Assembly: GCA_002413075.1 (NCBI GenBank)
Contig: DHWG01000094.1
Location: 1 to 22,206 of the forward strand
Length of the DNA: 22,206 bases
Direction: 5' to 3'
DNA from: Desulfosporosinus sp. UBA5188
GTDB taxonomy: Bacteria; Bacillota; Desulfitobacteriia; Desulfitobacteriales; Desulfitobacteriaceae
The position numbers and the translations under genes are program-made. The notes under the pieces were generated by a model, which was not told where the DNA came from, made no database searches, and saw nothing but the letters and a program-made list of their open reading frames with translations. Below, in pieces: positions 6,688 to 13,226 of the stretch (its first letter is position 1; each line of letters starts with the position of its first letter).

Positions 6688-8301
6688 ATGACGTCCACCT
6701 TTTTTGGATTAGAACTTTCGCACAGAGCGCTGGCCTCCCAGCAAGCTGCTTTAAATATTACGGGACATAATATCTCCAATGCCAATACCCAAGGGTATTC
6801 AAGACAGATTGCGAATTTGACGCCAACGACGCCAGATACCGTTCCGATTGCGGGGAGGAATTTGAGCTTAGGTTCAGGCGTAACATTAGATACCATTACT
6901 CGGGCAAGGGACGCGTTTGTGGATCGCCAGTTTCGCGGGGAGACGTCAAAACAGCAGTACTGGGCGGCAAGACAGGATAGCCTTACAAAGGTTGAAGATA
7001 TTCTGAATGAACCTTCAGACAATAGTCTGAGTCATGATATGAACCAATTCTGGACTTCCTGGAGTGATCTTTCGAAGGATCCGGAGAATATGGGGGCCCG
7101 TGCGGTCGTTAGTGAGAGGGCGCAAACACTTGCTGATAGTTTCCATAATATTGCCCAGCAGGTCAGCGATATGAAGGGCAATATGGATGCCACTATCAAG
7201 GTGCAGGTGCATCAGATTAATATCTATAGTGAGCAAATTAAGAATATCAATGACCAAATTAAGCGGGCGGAAGTTTCTGGAGATAACCCCAATGATTTGA
7301 GAGATCAACGAGATTCCTTAGTGGATGATCTTTCTAAGATTGTCAGCGTTCGGGTGGTTGAAACCAAGGATCAATCCTTTACGGATAGAAATGTCAATAA
7401 TTATAAGTTACTTATTGGGGATGAAAATGCCCCAAATAATATATTGGTGGATAACAGTACGTTTCGTCTTTTAAAGGATCCACCTCCGCAAGAAATGATC
7501 AATGGCTTTAATTCTTCTCAAATAGTGTGGAGTGATGACCCCGGTCCCATCCTAAAGACTGTTGTTTTAGGGCCTAAACTTGGAAAACTATCGGCTAATA
7601 TCGATGTGAGAGATACGTATCTTCGCGATTTTGGAAAGCAATTTGACATGCTGGCTCAAGGAATCGCCGATGCGGTTAATGCGCTTCATCAAACCGGGCA
7701 AGGGTTGAAGGCGGAGGGTATCGTGGGGATTGATTTCTTTACGGGTGCATCTGCGTCGACCCCGCCAGCACTTCCAGTGGTCACCGCTGCAACCATTAAC
7801 CTCAACTCTGTCATAGTGCAGGATGTCAATAGAATTGCCACAGGAACTATTCCGTTGGATACAACACCTGTGCCGCCTCTTCCTCCGACTCATGTTCTAG
7901 ACGTAAATGGTAAACCTCTTGTTACCGCGGGGGATGGGATTATTTCACAAGGAATTTCATCGTTATCAAGTGGCTGGAATGCTTTGAAAAGTCTAATCAC
8001 TGCTGGTAAGTTTGGGGCACCTGGACAAAATCCTGTGTCTGCATCCTCCTTAGGGGATTATTACGGGGCGAATGTCGCTCAAATGGGTGTGGATGTTCAG
8101 CAAGCCAATCGGATGAAAGCGGGAGAAGATGTTTTAGTCACGAATGTCATGAACCAGAGGGAGTCTTTGTCGGGCGTATCATTAGATGAGGAAATGACGA
8201 ATCTGATCAAGTTTCAAAAAAGTTATGCGGCAGCTGCCCGAATGGTAACCATGATGGATGATATGTTAAGTACGATTATGAATATGGGAATCACGAGATA
8301 G
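6688..8301 (+). CDS. flgK: FlgK hook-associated protein 1
   Basis: Forms the first junction ring between hook and filament. The 537 residues start with the rod/hook-type N-terminal motif (FFGLELSHRALASQQAALN, then ITGHNISNANTQGYSRQ) and end with the C-terminal D0/D1 helices (VSLDEEMTNLIKFQKSYAAA, then ARMVTMMDDMLSTIMNMG). Both ends are needed for export and stacking. The middle (about 350-440) carries Pro/Thr-rich stretches such as TTPVPPLPPTHV and is variable in the family. The ribosome site GGAGG (6674-6678) lies within flgN. flgL follows after 12 bases. Confidence 0.97.
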   Translation: MTSTFFGLELSHRALASQQAALNITGHNISNANTQGYSRQIANLTPTTPDTVPIAGRNLSLGSGVTLDTITRARDAFVDRQFRGETSKQQYWAARQDSLTKVEDILNEPSDNSLSHDMNQFWTSWSDLSKDPENMGARAVVSERAQTLADSFHNIAQQVSDMKGNMDATIKVQVHQINIYSEQIKNINDQIKRAEVSGDNPNDLRDQRDSLVDDLSKIVSVRVVETKDQSFTDRNVNNYKLLIGDENAPNNILVDNSTFRLLKDPPPQEMINGFNSSQIVWSDDPGPILKTVVLGPKLGKLSANIDVRDTYLRDFGKQFDMLAQGIADAVNALHQTGQGLKAEGIVGIDFFTGASASTPPALPVVTAATINLNSVIVQDVNRIATGTIPLDTTPVPPLPPTHVLDVNGKPLVTAGDGIISQGISSLSSGWNALKSLITAGKFGAPGQNPVSASSLGDYYGANVAQMGVDVQQANRMKAGEDVLVTNVMNQRESLSGVSLDEEMTNLIKFQKSYAAAARMVTMMDDMLSTIMNMGITR

Positions 8302-8313
8302 GGGTGAAGATCA

Positions 8314-9207
8314 ATGCGGATCACTAATAATATGTTGAGTCAGAACCTATTGCGTAATCTGGAAACGGCTCAGGGAAAAATGGATCAGTTGCAAAACCAG
8401 CTGTCTTCCGGTCATCGGATCAACCGTCCCTCAGACGATCCTGCGGGGATTCAGAATGCGATGCGTTTGAAGAGTAATATTTCTAGTGTCGAACAGTGGA
8501 AGAGTAATACCGATGAGGAGTTATCCTATATGACGACGACGGACAGCACCCTTGGGGATATGACGTCGATGCTGCAACGAGTCAGGGAACTTGCAGTTCA
8601 AGGGGCAAATGGGACTTTAGCCACGGTTGATAAAAGCGCCATTGCGGATGAAGTGGACCAGATTTCAGCCCAACTTCAGATGATGGCTAATACCCAAATA
8701 GGTTCAAAACATATATTCTCAGGCACGGCAACTGATAAACCGCTGGTAATATCACTACCCGATGGAGCTGTATCAGGTGGGAATGCTGAGAAGGTCATGT
8801 TTGAAGTAGGCAATAATTTGAGTCTTCCCATTTCTGTCAATGGGCAAGACTTGTTTGGAAGCACGGCAGTTCCGTCGGGGGTATTCACTACGTTGAGTGC
8901 TTTAAGTAAAGCATTGAAAGACAATGATTCCGCTAATATTAATAAAGCCTTAGGAGATATTGACGCAAATATTGATAATGTTATCACGCTTCGTTCAGGT
9001 CTAGGGGCACGAACCAATCGGATGACAGCTCTTCAGGAACAATTGGATTATACATCCGCTAATCTGACACAGAACCTTTCCAGTATTGAAGATGCGGATA
9101 TGGCTAAGACTATTACGGATTTTACGAATTCGCAAAATGTTTATAAGGCGGCTTTATCTGTTGGGGCCAAGATTATTCAGCCTTCGTTGGTTGATTTTAT
9201 GCGCTAG
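8314..9207 (+). CDS. flgL: FlgL hook-associated protein 3
   Basis: Second hook-filament junction protein, related to flagellin. The 297-residue protein begins MRITNNMLSQNLLRNLE and contains QNQLSSGHRINRPSDDPAGI, the flagellin-like N-terminal D0/D1 signature. It ends with the matching C-terminal helices (DADMAKTITDFTNSQNVYKA, then ALSVGAKIIQPSLVDFM). The ribosome site GGGGTGA overlaps the end of the flgK gap. Its stop codon at 9205-9207 falls at the left edge of a large inverted-repeat element, so the mRNA 3' end may be shaped by that element. Confidence 0.97.
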   Translation: MRITNNMLSQNLLRNLETAQGKMDQLQNQLSSGHRINRPSDDPAGIQNAMRLKSNISSVEQWKSNTDEELSYMTTTDSTLGDMTSMLQRVRELAVQGANGTLATVDKSAIADEVDQISAQLQMMANTQIGSKHIFSGTATDKPLVISLPDGAVSGGNAEKVMFEVGNNLSLPISVNGQDLFGSTAVPSGVFTTLSALSKALKDNDSANINKALGDIDANIDNVITLRSGLGARTNRMTALQEQLDYTSANLTQNLSSIEDADMAKTITDFTNSQNVYKAALSVGAKIIQPSLVDFMR

Positions 9208-9446
9208 AGCTGGGGATGTTTTGCTTAACACTTGTTCAGCGTAGAATTCGCAGGCCAAACTAGAACTTAGACTTTCGGTTTGGGGTCGAGGGTGCCCGCC
9301 ATATTCGCCATCCTTGGCTCAGTTGGCGGCTTCGCACATCGTGTGCTCAGCCCTCGGTATGGGGACCTCGTCTTCGTTAAGTTTGGTAACTGCTCAATCT
9401 AAGGCTTCTCGTCGTGTTAAGCAAAACATCCTGGACGTCTGAGCGC
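9201..9446. repeat. Large inverted-repeat element with internal hairpins
   Basis: A perfect 18-bp inverted repeat, GGATGTTTTGCTTAACAC (9214-9231) and its complement (9414-9431), encloses 182 bases; short outer arms GCGCT/AGCGC (9201-9205, 9442-9446) extend it. Inside are CGAGGG/CCCTCG (9287-9292, 9351-9356) enclosing CCGCCA/TGGCGG (9296-9301, 9324-9329, itself with GCCA/TGGC inside) and GCACA/TGTGC (9334-9338, 9342-9346). A further stem is CCAAAC/GTTTGG (9255-9260, 9278-9283). No open frame is seen. It could be a MITE-like insertion or a structured RNA. It fills most of the 342-base flgL-yviE gap; 9447-9549 shows nothing else clear. Confidence 0.6.
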
Positions 9447-9549
9447 AGGGGACGCGACCTTGGCCCAGCTTGTGGATTAGAAGATATTGCGGTTGAATTT
9501 CGAAATCAGGACCTTTAGTAGGGAATCTTAACTAATGGGAGATGATCTT

Positions 9550-10098
9550 ATGCTCCAAATCAATATTTCTACTCAGCCGATTCGTCTGGATTATAATGTT
9601 CAGAATGCTAAGTTGAACCTGCAATCGACTCCGGCTAAATTGCAAGTGGAGACGATGGCGGCGACGTTGGAGATTCATCAGCCACGAGGGGAACTGACGA
9701 TTGACTCGACACCCTGTCGTTACTCAATCGGTCTAAAGAATAACGCGGACTTTGCTAGAGATAATGCTTCACTTGGCAGTCAATCCGTCGTGAACGCTGT
9801 CACGCGAATTGTCGAAGAGGGCAACCAATATGCACGGATTGAGAGTAACTCAAATGCTTTTGCAGATATAGCGGCTAACTCTAGCATTGTCCGGGTGCCT
9901 GGTATTACTTTGGCTCATATTGATGCACCAAATATTCATTATGAGGCGAACCCAGTTCAATTCAATCCCACCGCTGGAAAAGTAAACTTTACAGTACAAC
10001 CTGGCACGCTCGAAGGAGATTTTCAGTCAGGAAAAGTCGATATTAGAGTCATTCAATACCCCAGTATTGAGTTCTCAACAGTCGATGTCAAAGTTTAA
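9550..10098 (+). CDS. yviE: YviE-like protein (DUF6470)
   Basis: A 182-residue soluble protein of unknown function. The assignment rests on its position between flgL and fliW, as in B. subtilis, and on the repeated short beta-strand pattern with MLQINISTQPIRLDYNVQ at the start. It contains many alternating hydrophobic strands (AKLNLQSTPAKLQVET, GKVNFTVQPG, GKVDIRVIQYPSIEFS) and few helices. The start is placed at ATG 9550 because GGGAG (9537-9541) lies 8 bases upstream; an earlier ATG at 9535 overlaps that ribosome site. fliW follows after 20 bases. Its own promoter is not clear. Confidence 0.75.
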   Translation: MLQINISTQPIRLDYNVQNAKLNLQSTPAKLQVETMAATLEIHQPRGELTIDSTPCRYSIGLKNNADFARDNASLGSQSVVNAVTRIVEEGNQYARIESNSNAFADIAANSSIVRVPGITLAHIDAPNIHYEANPVQFNPTAGKVNFTVQPGTLEGDFQSGKVDIRVIQYPSIEFSTVDVKV

Positions 10099-10118
10099 AA
10101 ATTATAGGAGGCAACACT

Positions 10119-10574
10119 ATGAAAATAGAGTCCACCAGATTTGGTGAAGTGGAAGTGGGAGAAGAGCAACTCGTCCACTTTACTTACGGCATCCCAGGCT
10201 TTCCTGATGAAAAGACGTTCGTCCATATGGGACATGACGAAGAAAGCCCGTTTTCGTTTCTCCAGTCCACAACGGAAGTCAATTTAACCTTCTTACTGGC
10301 GGATCCTTTTGCGTTTATCAATGACTACGAATTTATCTTGGACGATGACGTTTCTAAGGAATTAGACTTATCCTTAGAAAATCCTCCCCAGGTGTTTTTG
10401 ATTGCTACGGTGAAAGGGGAACTGGAAAATATGACAGTGAACCTCTTAGCACCTGTCGTGGTGAATGGGATCAATCGGACGGGTAGGCAAGTCATTTTGG
10501 ATAAGCCAGAGTACTCTATCCGTTACAAACTGTTTCCTGACGGCTTGCCGAAAGAAGCTGTCAAAGGGGGATAG
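10119..10574 (+). CDS. fliW: FliW flagellar assembly factor, CsrA antagonist
   Basis: Binds flagellin in the cytoplasm; when flagellin is exported, free FliW binds CsrA and lifts its block on hag translation. The 151 residues show the family core: RFGEVEVGEEQLVHFTYGIPGFPDEKTF near the N-terminus (quoted here by its ends, residues 7-34), FLQSTTEVNLTFLLADPFAF (47-66) and NLLAPVVVNG (108-117), followed by GRQVILD. A strong AGGAGG lies upstream of ATG 10119. The stop is 4 bases before csrA, so the two partners are made from one message. Confidence 0.96.
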   Translation: MKIESTRFGEVEVGEEQLVHFTYGIPGFPDEKTFVHMGHDEESPFSFLQSTTEVNLTFLLADPFAFINDYEFILDDDVSKELDLSLENPPQVFLIATVKGELENMTVNLLAPVVVNGINRTGRQVILDKPEYSIRYKLFPDGLPKEAVKGG

Positions 10575-10578
10575 TAAT

Positions 10579-10806
10579 ATGTTGGCACTTACCCGCAAAG
10601 TTGGCGAACGAATTGTCATAGGTGACAATATTGTGGTGACGGTGGTCAGTATCAAAGGGGATAACATTCGCTTAGCTATTGAGGCGCCCAAAGAGATCAA
10701 GATCTACCGTGGCGAGATTTTCGATGCCATCGCTGCAGAAAACAAAGAAGCCGCCGTTTCCAATCAATCATTGGAGTTGGATAGGCTAAGAGGATTACAA
10801 ATTTAG
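10579..10806 (+). CDS. csrA: CsrA RNA-binding translational regulator
   Basis: A dimeric RNA-binding protein that represses hag translation by binding GGA sites in the leader. It has 75 residues. The beta-1 edge MLALTRKVGE carries Leu4 and Arg6, and the beta-5 edge EIKIYRGEIF carries Arg44 and Glu46, the positions that contact RNA in the family. The start is ATG 10579, with AAAGGGGG (10563-10570) ahead; the frame is open further upstream but overlaps fliW. The last codons and the TAG lie inside a 54-bp palindrome. A decayed second copy of its 3' end lies 330 bases downstream. Confidence 0.97.
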   Translation: MLALTRKVGERIVIGDNIVVTVVSIKGDNIRLAIEAPKEIKIYRGEIFDAIAAENKEAAVSNQSLELDRLRGLQI

Positions 10807-10847
10807 AAGTAGGATGCAAATTTGCATCCTACTTCTAAATTTGTAAT
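10794..10847. repeat. Perfect 54-bp palindrome at the csrA 3' end
   Basis: Two 27-base arms meet at the centre (10820/10821) without mismatch or spacer. The inner core is AGAAGTAGGATGC-AAATTT-GCATCCTACTTCT (10805-10836). It includes the last four csrA sense codons and the stop. No U-run follows (the next bases are GTCATTC), so it is not a textbook terminator, but the RNA would fold into a very stable hairpin that can protect or end the message. Confidence 0.9.
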
Positions 10848-11141
10848 GTCATTCTTTGATAAACCAATGGAGATCCCATCAAATAAAGGTGAAGGGAGCT
10901 TTTGATTCATGGAATCTATTCTAGCCTCAGCATAGGCTTTGAATCTCTGGTCTGGCTAAAGAAGAATAAGAGACTTAGGCGTAGCACAAATAGTTAGGAA
11001 TGAGGACAAAAAGAGGCGGATAGTGAGACAATTGAGGCGGACTTAAACGTGCACATTTTGCACTGCGAGATTTGTCGAATCATTGTGGGGTACGACCCCG
11101 AAGGCAAGGTGCGACCGTGAGAGAGCGACTTGCCTCGAGCA
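10848..11141. other. Decayed intergenic sequence between csrA and its relic
   Basis: No intact gene. One plus-strand frame stays open from 11004 to a TGA at 11118-11120 (38 codons) and reads with a CEIC motif (HCEICRIIVGYDPEGKVRP), but it begins right after a TGA and has no start codon with a ribosome site. GGCAAG/CTTGCC (11103-11108, 11128-11133) forms an inverted repeat just before the csrA-like tail. I regard the stretch as gene debris. Confidence 0.4.
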
Positions 11142-11234
11142 TTTGATGCTATCGCCGCGGAAAACAAACAAGCCGCCGTTACCAATGATTTATCAGAGCT
11201 GAATTTTCTTAAAGGGCTGAAAATTAAGAAGTAA
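11142..11234 (+). pseudogene. Remnant of a second csrA (3' end only)
   Basis: This frame reads FDAIAAENKQAAVTNDLSEL and then NFLKGLKIKK before TAA. It aligns without gaps over the first 15 residues to the CsrA tail FDAIAAENKEAAVSN encoded at 10720-10764, and then to its degenerate end. The N-terminal two thirds, including both RNA-contact strands, are absent, and no start codon is available, so it cannot be a functional CsrA. It is followed by a hairpin of the same design as the one after csrA, which suggests that csrA and its hairpin were duplicated together and one copy decayed, or that a related copy was lost by recombination. Confidence 0.8.
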
Positions 11235-11258
11235 GATGCTGAGCGGCGTCTTACTTCT
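11227..11258. repeat. Hairpin after the csrA relic, sister of the csrA palindrome
   Basis: AGAAGTAAGATGC (11227-11239) pairs with GCGTCTTACTTCT (11246-11258), 13 bp with one wobble and a 6-base loop. The csrA palindrome core has the same 13-6-13 layout and nearly the same arms. Confidence 0.8.
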
Positions 11259-11351
11259 AATTCTAGTCAATATATTTTCTGTACCTTTTCCATCAACAGT
11301 AATACATGCTGGGTTGGGTCAGTACCTGCCTTCAGCAGATATTGTAATTAG

Positions 11352-11396
11352 AGAAGAACCCCAATGGAAGATTTGCTCCAAAAGGGTTCTTTTCTC
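11352..11396 (+). terminator. Probable Rho-independent terminator before hag
   Basis: AAGAACCC (11354-11361) pairs with GGGTTCTT (11384-11391), with an inner TGGA/TCCA pair and a T-rich tail TTCTTTTCTCT. It would separate yviE-fliW-csrA from hag. Confidence 0.65.
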
Positions 11397-11493
11397 TGCG
11401 TATTATTATAGGTAACGTGAGATGGAAACCAGAGCAATTAACAGAACCAATGACGACCAATATATTATAAATTAAAACTTATTAAAATAACCC

Positions 11494-11521
11494 TAATGTA
11501 AACGTGATTGACCTACGATAT
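11494..11521 (+). promoter_or_regulatory. Sigma-28-like promoter for hag
   Basis: TAAT (11494-11497), 16 bases, TACGATAT (11514-11521). It has the same spacing as the motA, fliD and cheA candidates. It would give a leader of about 115 bases. Confidence 0.6.
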
Positions 11522-11529
11522 AAGAAGTA

Positions 11530-11645
11530 AGCAGGTTAGTAGAAAACCTTCAGCCCATCCGGCCGGAGAGTGAAGTTTTCTACTTACAGCTAACGAGGAT
11601 GCACGGGCAAGGATGCCTGGCATAAAAATCAAGGAGGAATTTATT
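11530..11645 (+). promoter_or_regulatory. hag leader with CsrA-type GGA sites
   Basis: A 13-bp hairpin with one bulged base (11539-11552 with 11571-11583) exposes GGA at 11565-11567 in its 18-base loop. Next comes AGGATG (GGA 11597-11599). Then a perfect small hairpin GGCA-AGGA-TGCC (11606-11617) displays GGA in its tetraloop, the classic CsrA target. Finally the Shine-Dalgarno AAGGAGGA (11631-11638) holds two more GGA. The two last sites are about 22 bases apart, a distance one CsrA dimer can bridge. In B. subtilis the hag leader is regulated in this way; here it is inferred from sequence. Confidence 0.75.
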
Positions 11646-12875
11646 ATGATTATCAACCACAACTTAGGTGCAATGAACGCTAACCGAAACATGGGTATTA
11701 ACGCAAGTAATGCTTCAAAATCAATGGAAAAGCTTTCTTCAGGTCTGAGGATCAACAAAGCTGGAGATGATGCAGCAGGTCTTGCTATATCAGAAAAGAT
11801 GAGAGGACAAATCAGAGGATTAGACCAAGCTACGGCCAATGCTCAAGATGGCATTTCAATGATACAAACTGGTGAAGGCGCATTAAATGAAACAACATCT
11901 ATATTACAAAGAATGAGAGAACTTTCTGTTCAATCCGCTAATGATACAGCTACTGATGCTGATAGAAAAGCAGTTCAAACAGAAGTAACTCAATTAGCAA
12001 ATGAAATAGACAGAATTGGAAATACAACTCAGTTTAACACAAAGAACTTACTTGATGGTTCTATGGGTAAAGCTATAAACACAGCAGTTGCTAATATTAA
12101 TACAGGTGCAACTTTGCAAGGACTAGCAGTTCCAGCAGTAGTGGGTGATTTACTAACTGCGCTTAAAGATTCAACCGGAAATAGTTTAGGTATAACAGCT
12201 ACTGATACTATAGAAGTTTCATATATGAAAAATGGTACTGCTGTTTCAAATACAATTACTGCGGGAGCTTTCACAGTTGCTGGTTTAACTATGGCTGATG
12301 GTGTAATGACTGTAAATGCTGGTGGTAAATTAGTAGCAACAGCTACTACTGGTGGTACCGCAACTGCTATTGAAGGTCTTACTATAACAGTAAAAGACAG
12401 TTTAGGAAACGTTAGAGGGGCAGCAACAAATGCTCTATCTGCTTTCACTGAAACTACAGCCGCAGGAGACGTTAGAACAAACGGAACTGCAACTTTACAA
12501 ATTGGAGCTAACAGTGGACAAAACTTTAATATTGATGTTAATGACATGAGAGCACAAGCTTTGGGTGTAACAGCAATACAAGTCGGAACACAATCACAAG
12601 CAGATTTAGCAATAAAAGTTATTGATAATGCAACCGCTAAGGTATCATCAGAAAGAGCAAAACTTGGTGCATTCTCAAATAGACTTGAGCATACGATTGC
12701 AAACTTGGGAACATCAAGCGAAAACTTAACATCAGCGGAATCAAGAATTAGAGACGTAGACATGGCTAAAGAAATGTCAACATTCTCAAAAAACAACATT
12801 CTTTCTCAGGCTGCTCAAGCAATGCTTGCTCAAGCTAACCAACAACCTCAACAAGTTCTTCAATTATTAAGATAA
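11646..12875 (+). CDS. hag: Flagellin (Hag/FliC)
   Basis: Filament subunit, 409 residues. The N-terminal D0/D1 part runs from MIINHNLGAMNANRNMG through SSGLRINKAGDDAAGLAISE and ELSVQSANDTATDADR. The C-terminal D1/D0 part runs from SRIRDVDMAKEMSTFSKNNI to AMLAQANQQPQQVLQLLR. A Thr/Ala/Gly-rich variable domain lies about 145-320. The start is ATG 11646, 8 bases after AAGGAGG; an in-frame ATG at 11613 lies inside the CsrA hairpin and is rejected. Codon use is unlike the neighbours: 14 of 16 arginines are AGA, and the DNA is AT-rich after about the first 120 bases. The C-terminal wording is Clostridium-like. Transfer or replacement of the ORF is likely. Confidence 0.98.
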   Translation: MIINHNLGAMNANRNMGINASNASKSMEKLSSGLRINKAGDDAAGLAISEKMRGQIRGLDQATANAQDGISMIQTGEGALNETTSILQRMRELSVQSANDTATDADRKAVQTEVTQLANEIDRIGNTTQFNTKNLLDGSMGKAINTAVANINTGATLQGLAVPAVVGDLLTALKDSTGNSLGITATDTIEVSYMKNGTAVSNTITAGAFTVAGLTMADGVMTVNAGGKLVATATTGGTATAIEGLTITVKDSLGNVRGAATNALSAFTETTAAGDVRTNGTATLQIGANSGQNFNIDVNDMRAQALGVTAIQVGTQSQADLAIKVIDNATAKVSSERAKLGAFSNRLEHTIANLGTSSENLTSAESRIRDVDMAKEMSTFSKNNILSQAAQAMLAQANQQPQQVLQLLR

Positions 12876-12901
12876 TTAATAAACTTAATTAAAGTATTGA
12901 A

Positions 12902-12926
12902 GTCAGAGCGAAAGCTCTGGCTTTTT
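12902..12926 (+). terminator. Rho-independent terminator of hag
   Basis: GTCAGAGC-GAAA-GCTCTGGC (12902-12921, one G-U pair, GNRA tetraloop) followed by TTTTT. It lies about 25 bases after the hag stop. Confidence 0.95.
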
Positions 12927-12954
12927 CAATTAAGAGAAATCAGGAGCTAATCAA

Positions 12955-13133
12955 ATGCACATCGGAGCACTATCAATAGTATTAAGTCAATCCAGAGTAC
13001 AACAATCAGTTGGTATCGCAGTCATGAAGCTCGCTATGGATATGTTAAGGAAAATACTACTCAGATGAAAGAAGTGATGAGTGTTGTTTCAGTAGACCCA
13101 AACCTAGGAAATAACTTGAATGTAAGTGCCTAG
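12955..13133 (+). pseudogene. yjfB: Frameshifted yjfB-like motility protein gene
   Basis: The first frame (12955-13068) reads MHIGALSIVLSQSRVQQSVG IAVMKLAMDM and then runs into a TGA. The overlapping frame from about 13044 reads VKENTTQMKEVMSVVSVDPN, LGNNLNVSA and stops at 13131-13133. Together they give a protein of about 59 residues with the YjfB-family pattern: ALS..LSQ at the start, AVMK.AMD in the centre and SVDPNLG..L at the end. One missing base near 13042-13050 explains the break. An AGGAG site (12942-12946) lies 8 bases before the ATG. YjfB proteins are small putative motility proteins. I see no slippery site that would rescue it, so it is either a pseudogene or a sequencing error. 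Confidence 0.75.
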
Positions 13134-13138
13134 TTACC

Positions 13139-13166
13139 TAACGTTGCGAGGCACTTCATCCGATAT
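13139..13166 (+). promoter_or_regulatory. Sigma-28-like promoter for fliD
   Basis: TAAC (13139-13142), 16 bases, TCCGATAT (13159-13166). It lies directly after the yjfB remnant and 60 bases before fliD. Confidence 0.6.
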
Positions 13167-13226
13167 AAATAGTAGATATATCAATTACTCACTCAGGTAA
13201 GAATTTTTCGATAGGAGGTTTTAGAT

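Noticed and set aside
9480..9549. Sigma-A promoter (TTGAAT with a TAGTAG -10) for yviE
   Set aside because: The match is too weak to separate from chance.
10465..10578. Longer N-terminus for CsrA
   Set aside because: It overlaps fliW; MLALTRK is the fixed CsrA start and has its own ribosome site.
11613..11645. Upstream in-frame ATG for hag
   Set aside because: It lies in the loop of the CsrA hairpin; AAGGAGG points to ATG 11646, and MIINHN is the usual flagellin start.
12029..12799. 256-codon minus-strand open frame opposite hag
   Set aside because: It is the shadow of the flagellin frame; composition is a Val/Ala/Ser artefact and there is no ribosome site.
13036..13068. Programmed -1 frameshift in yjfB
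   Set aside because: No X-XXY-YYZ slippery heptamer or downstream structure is seen at the junction; a lost base is simpler.
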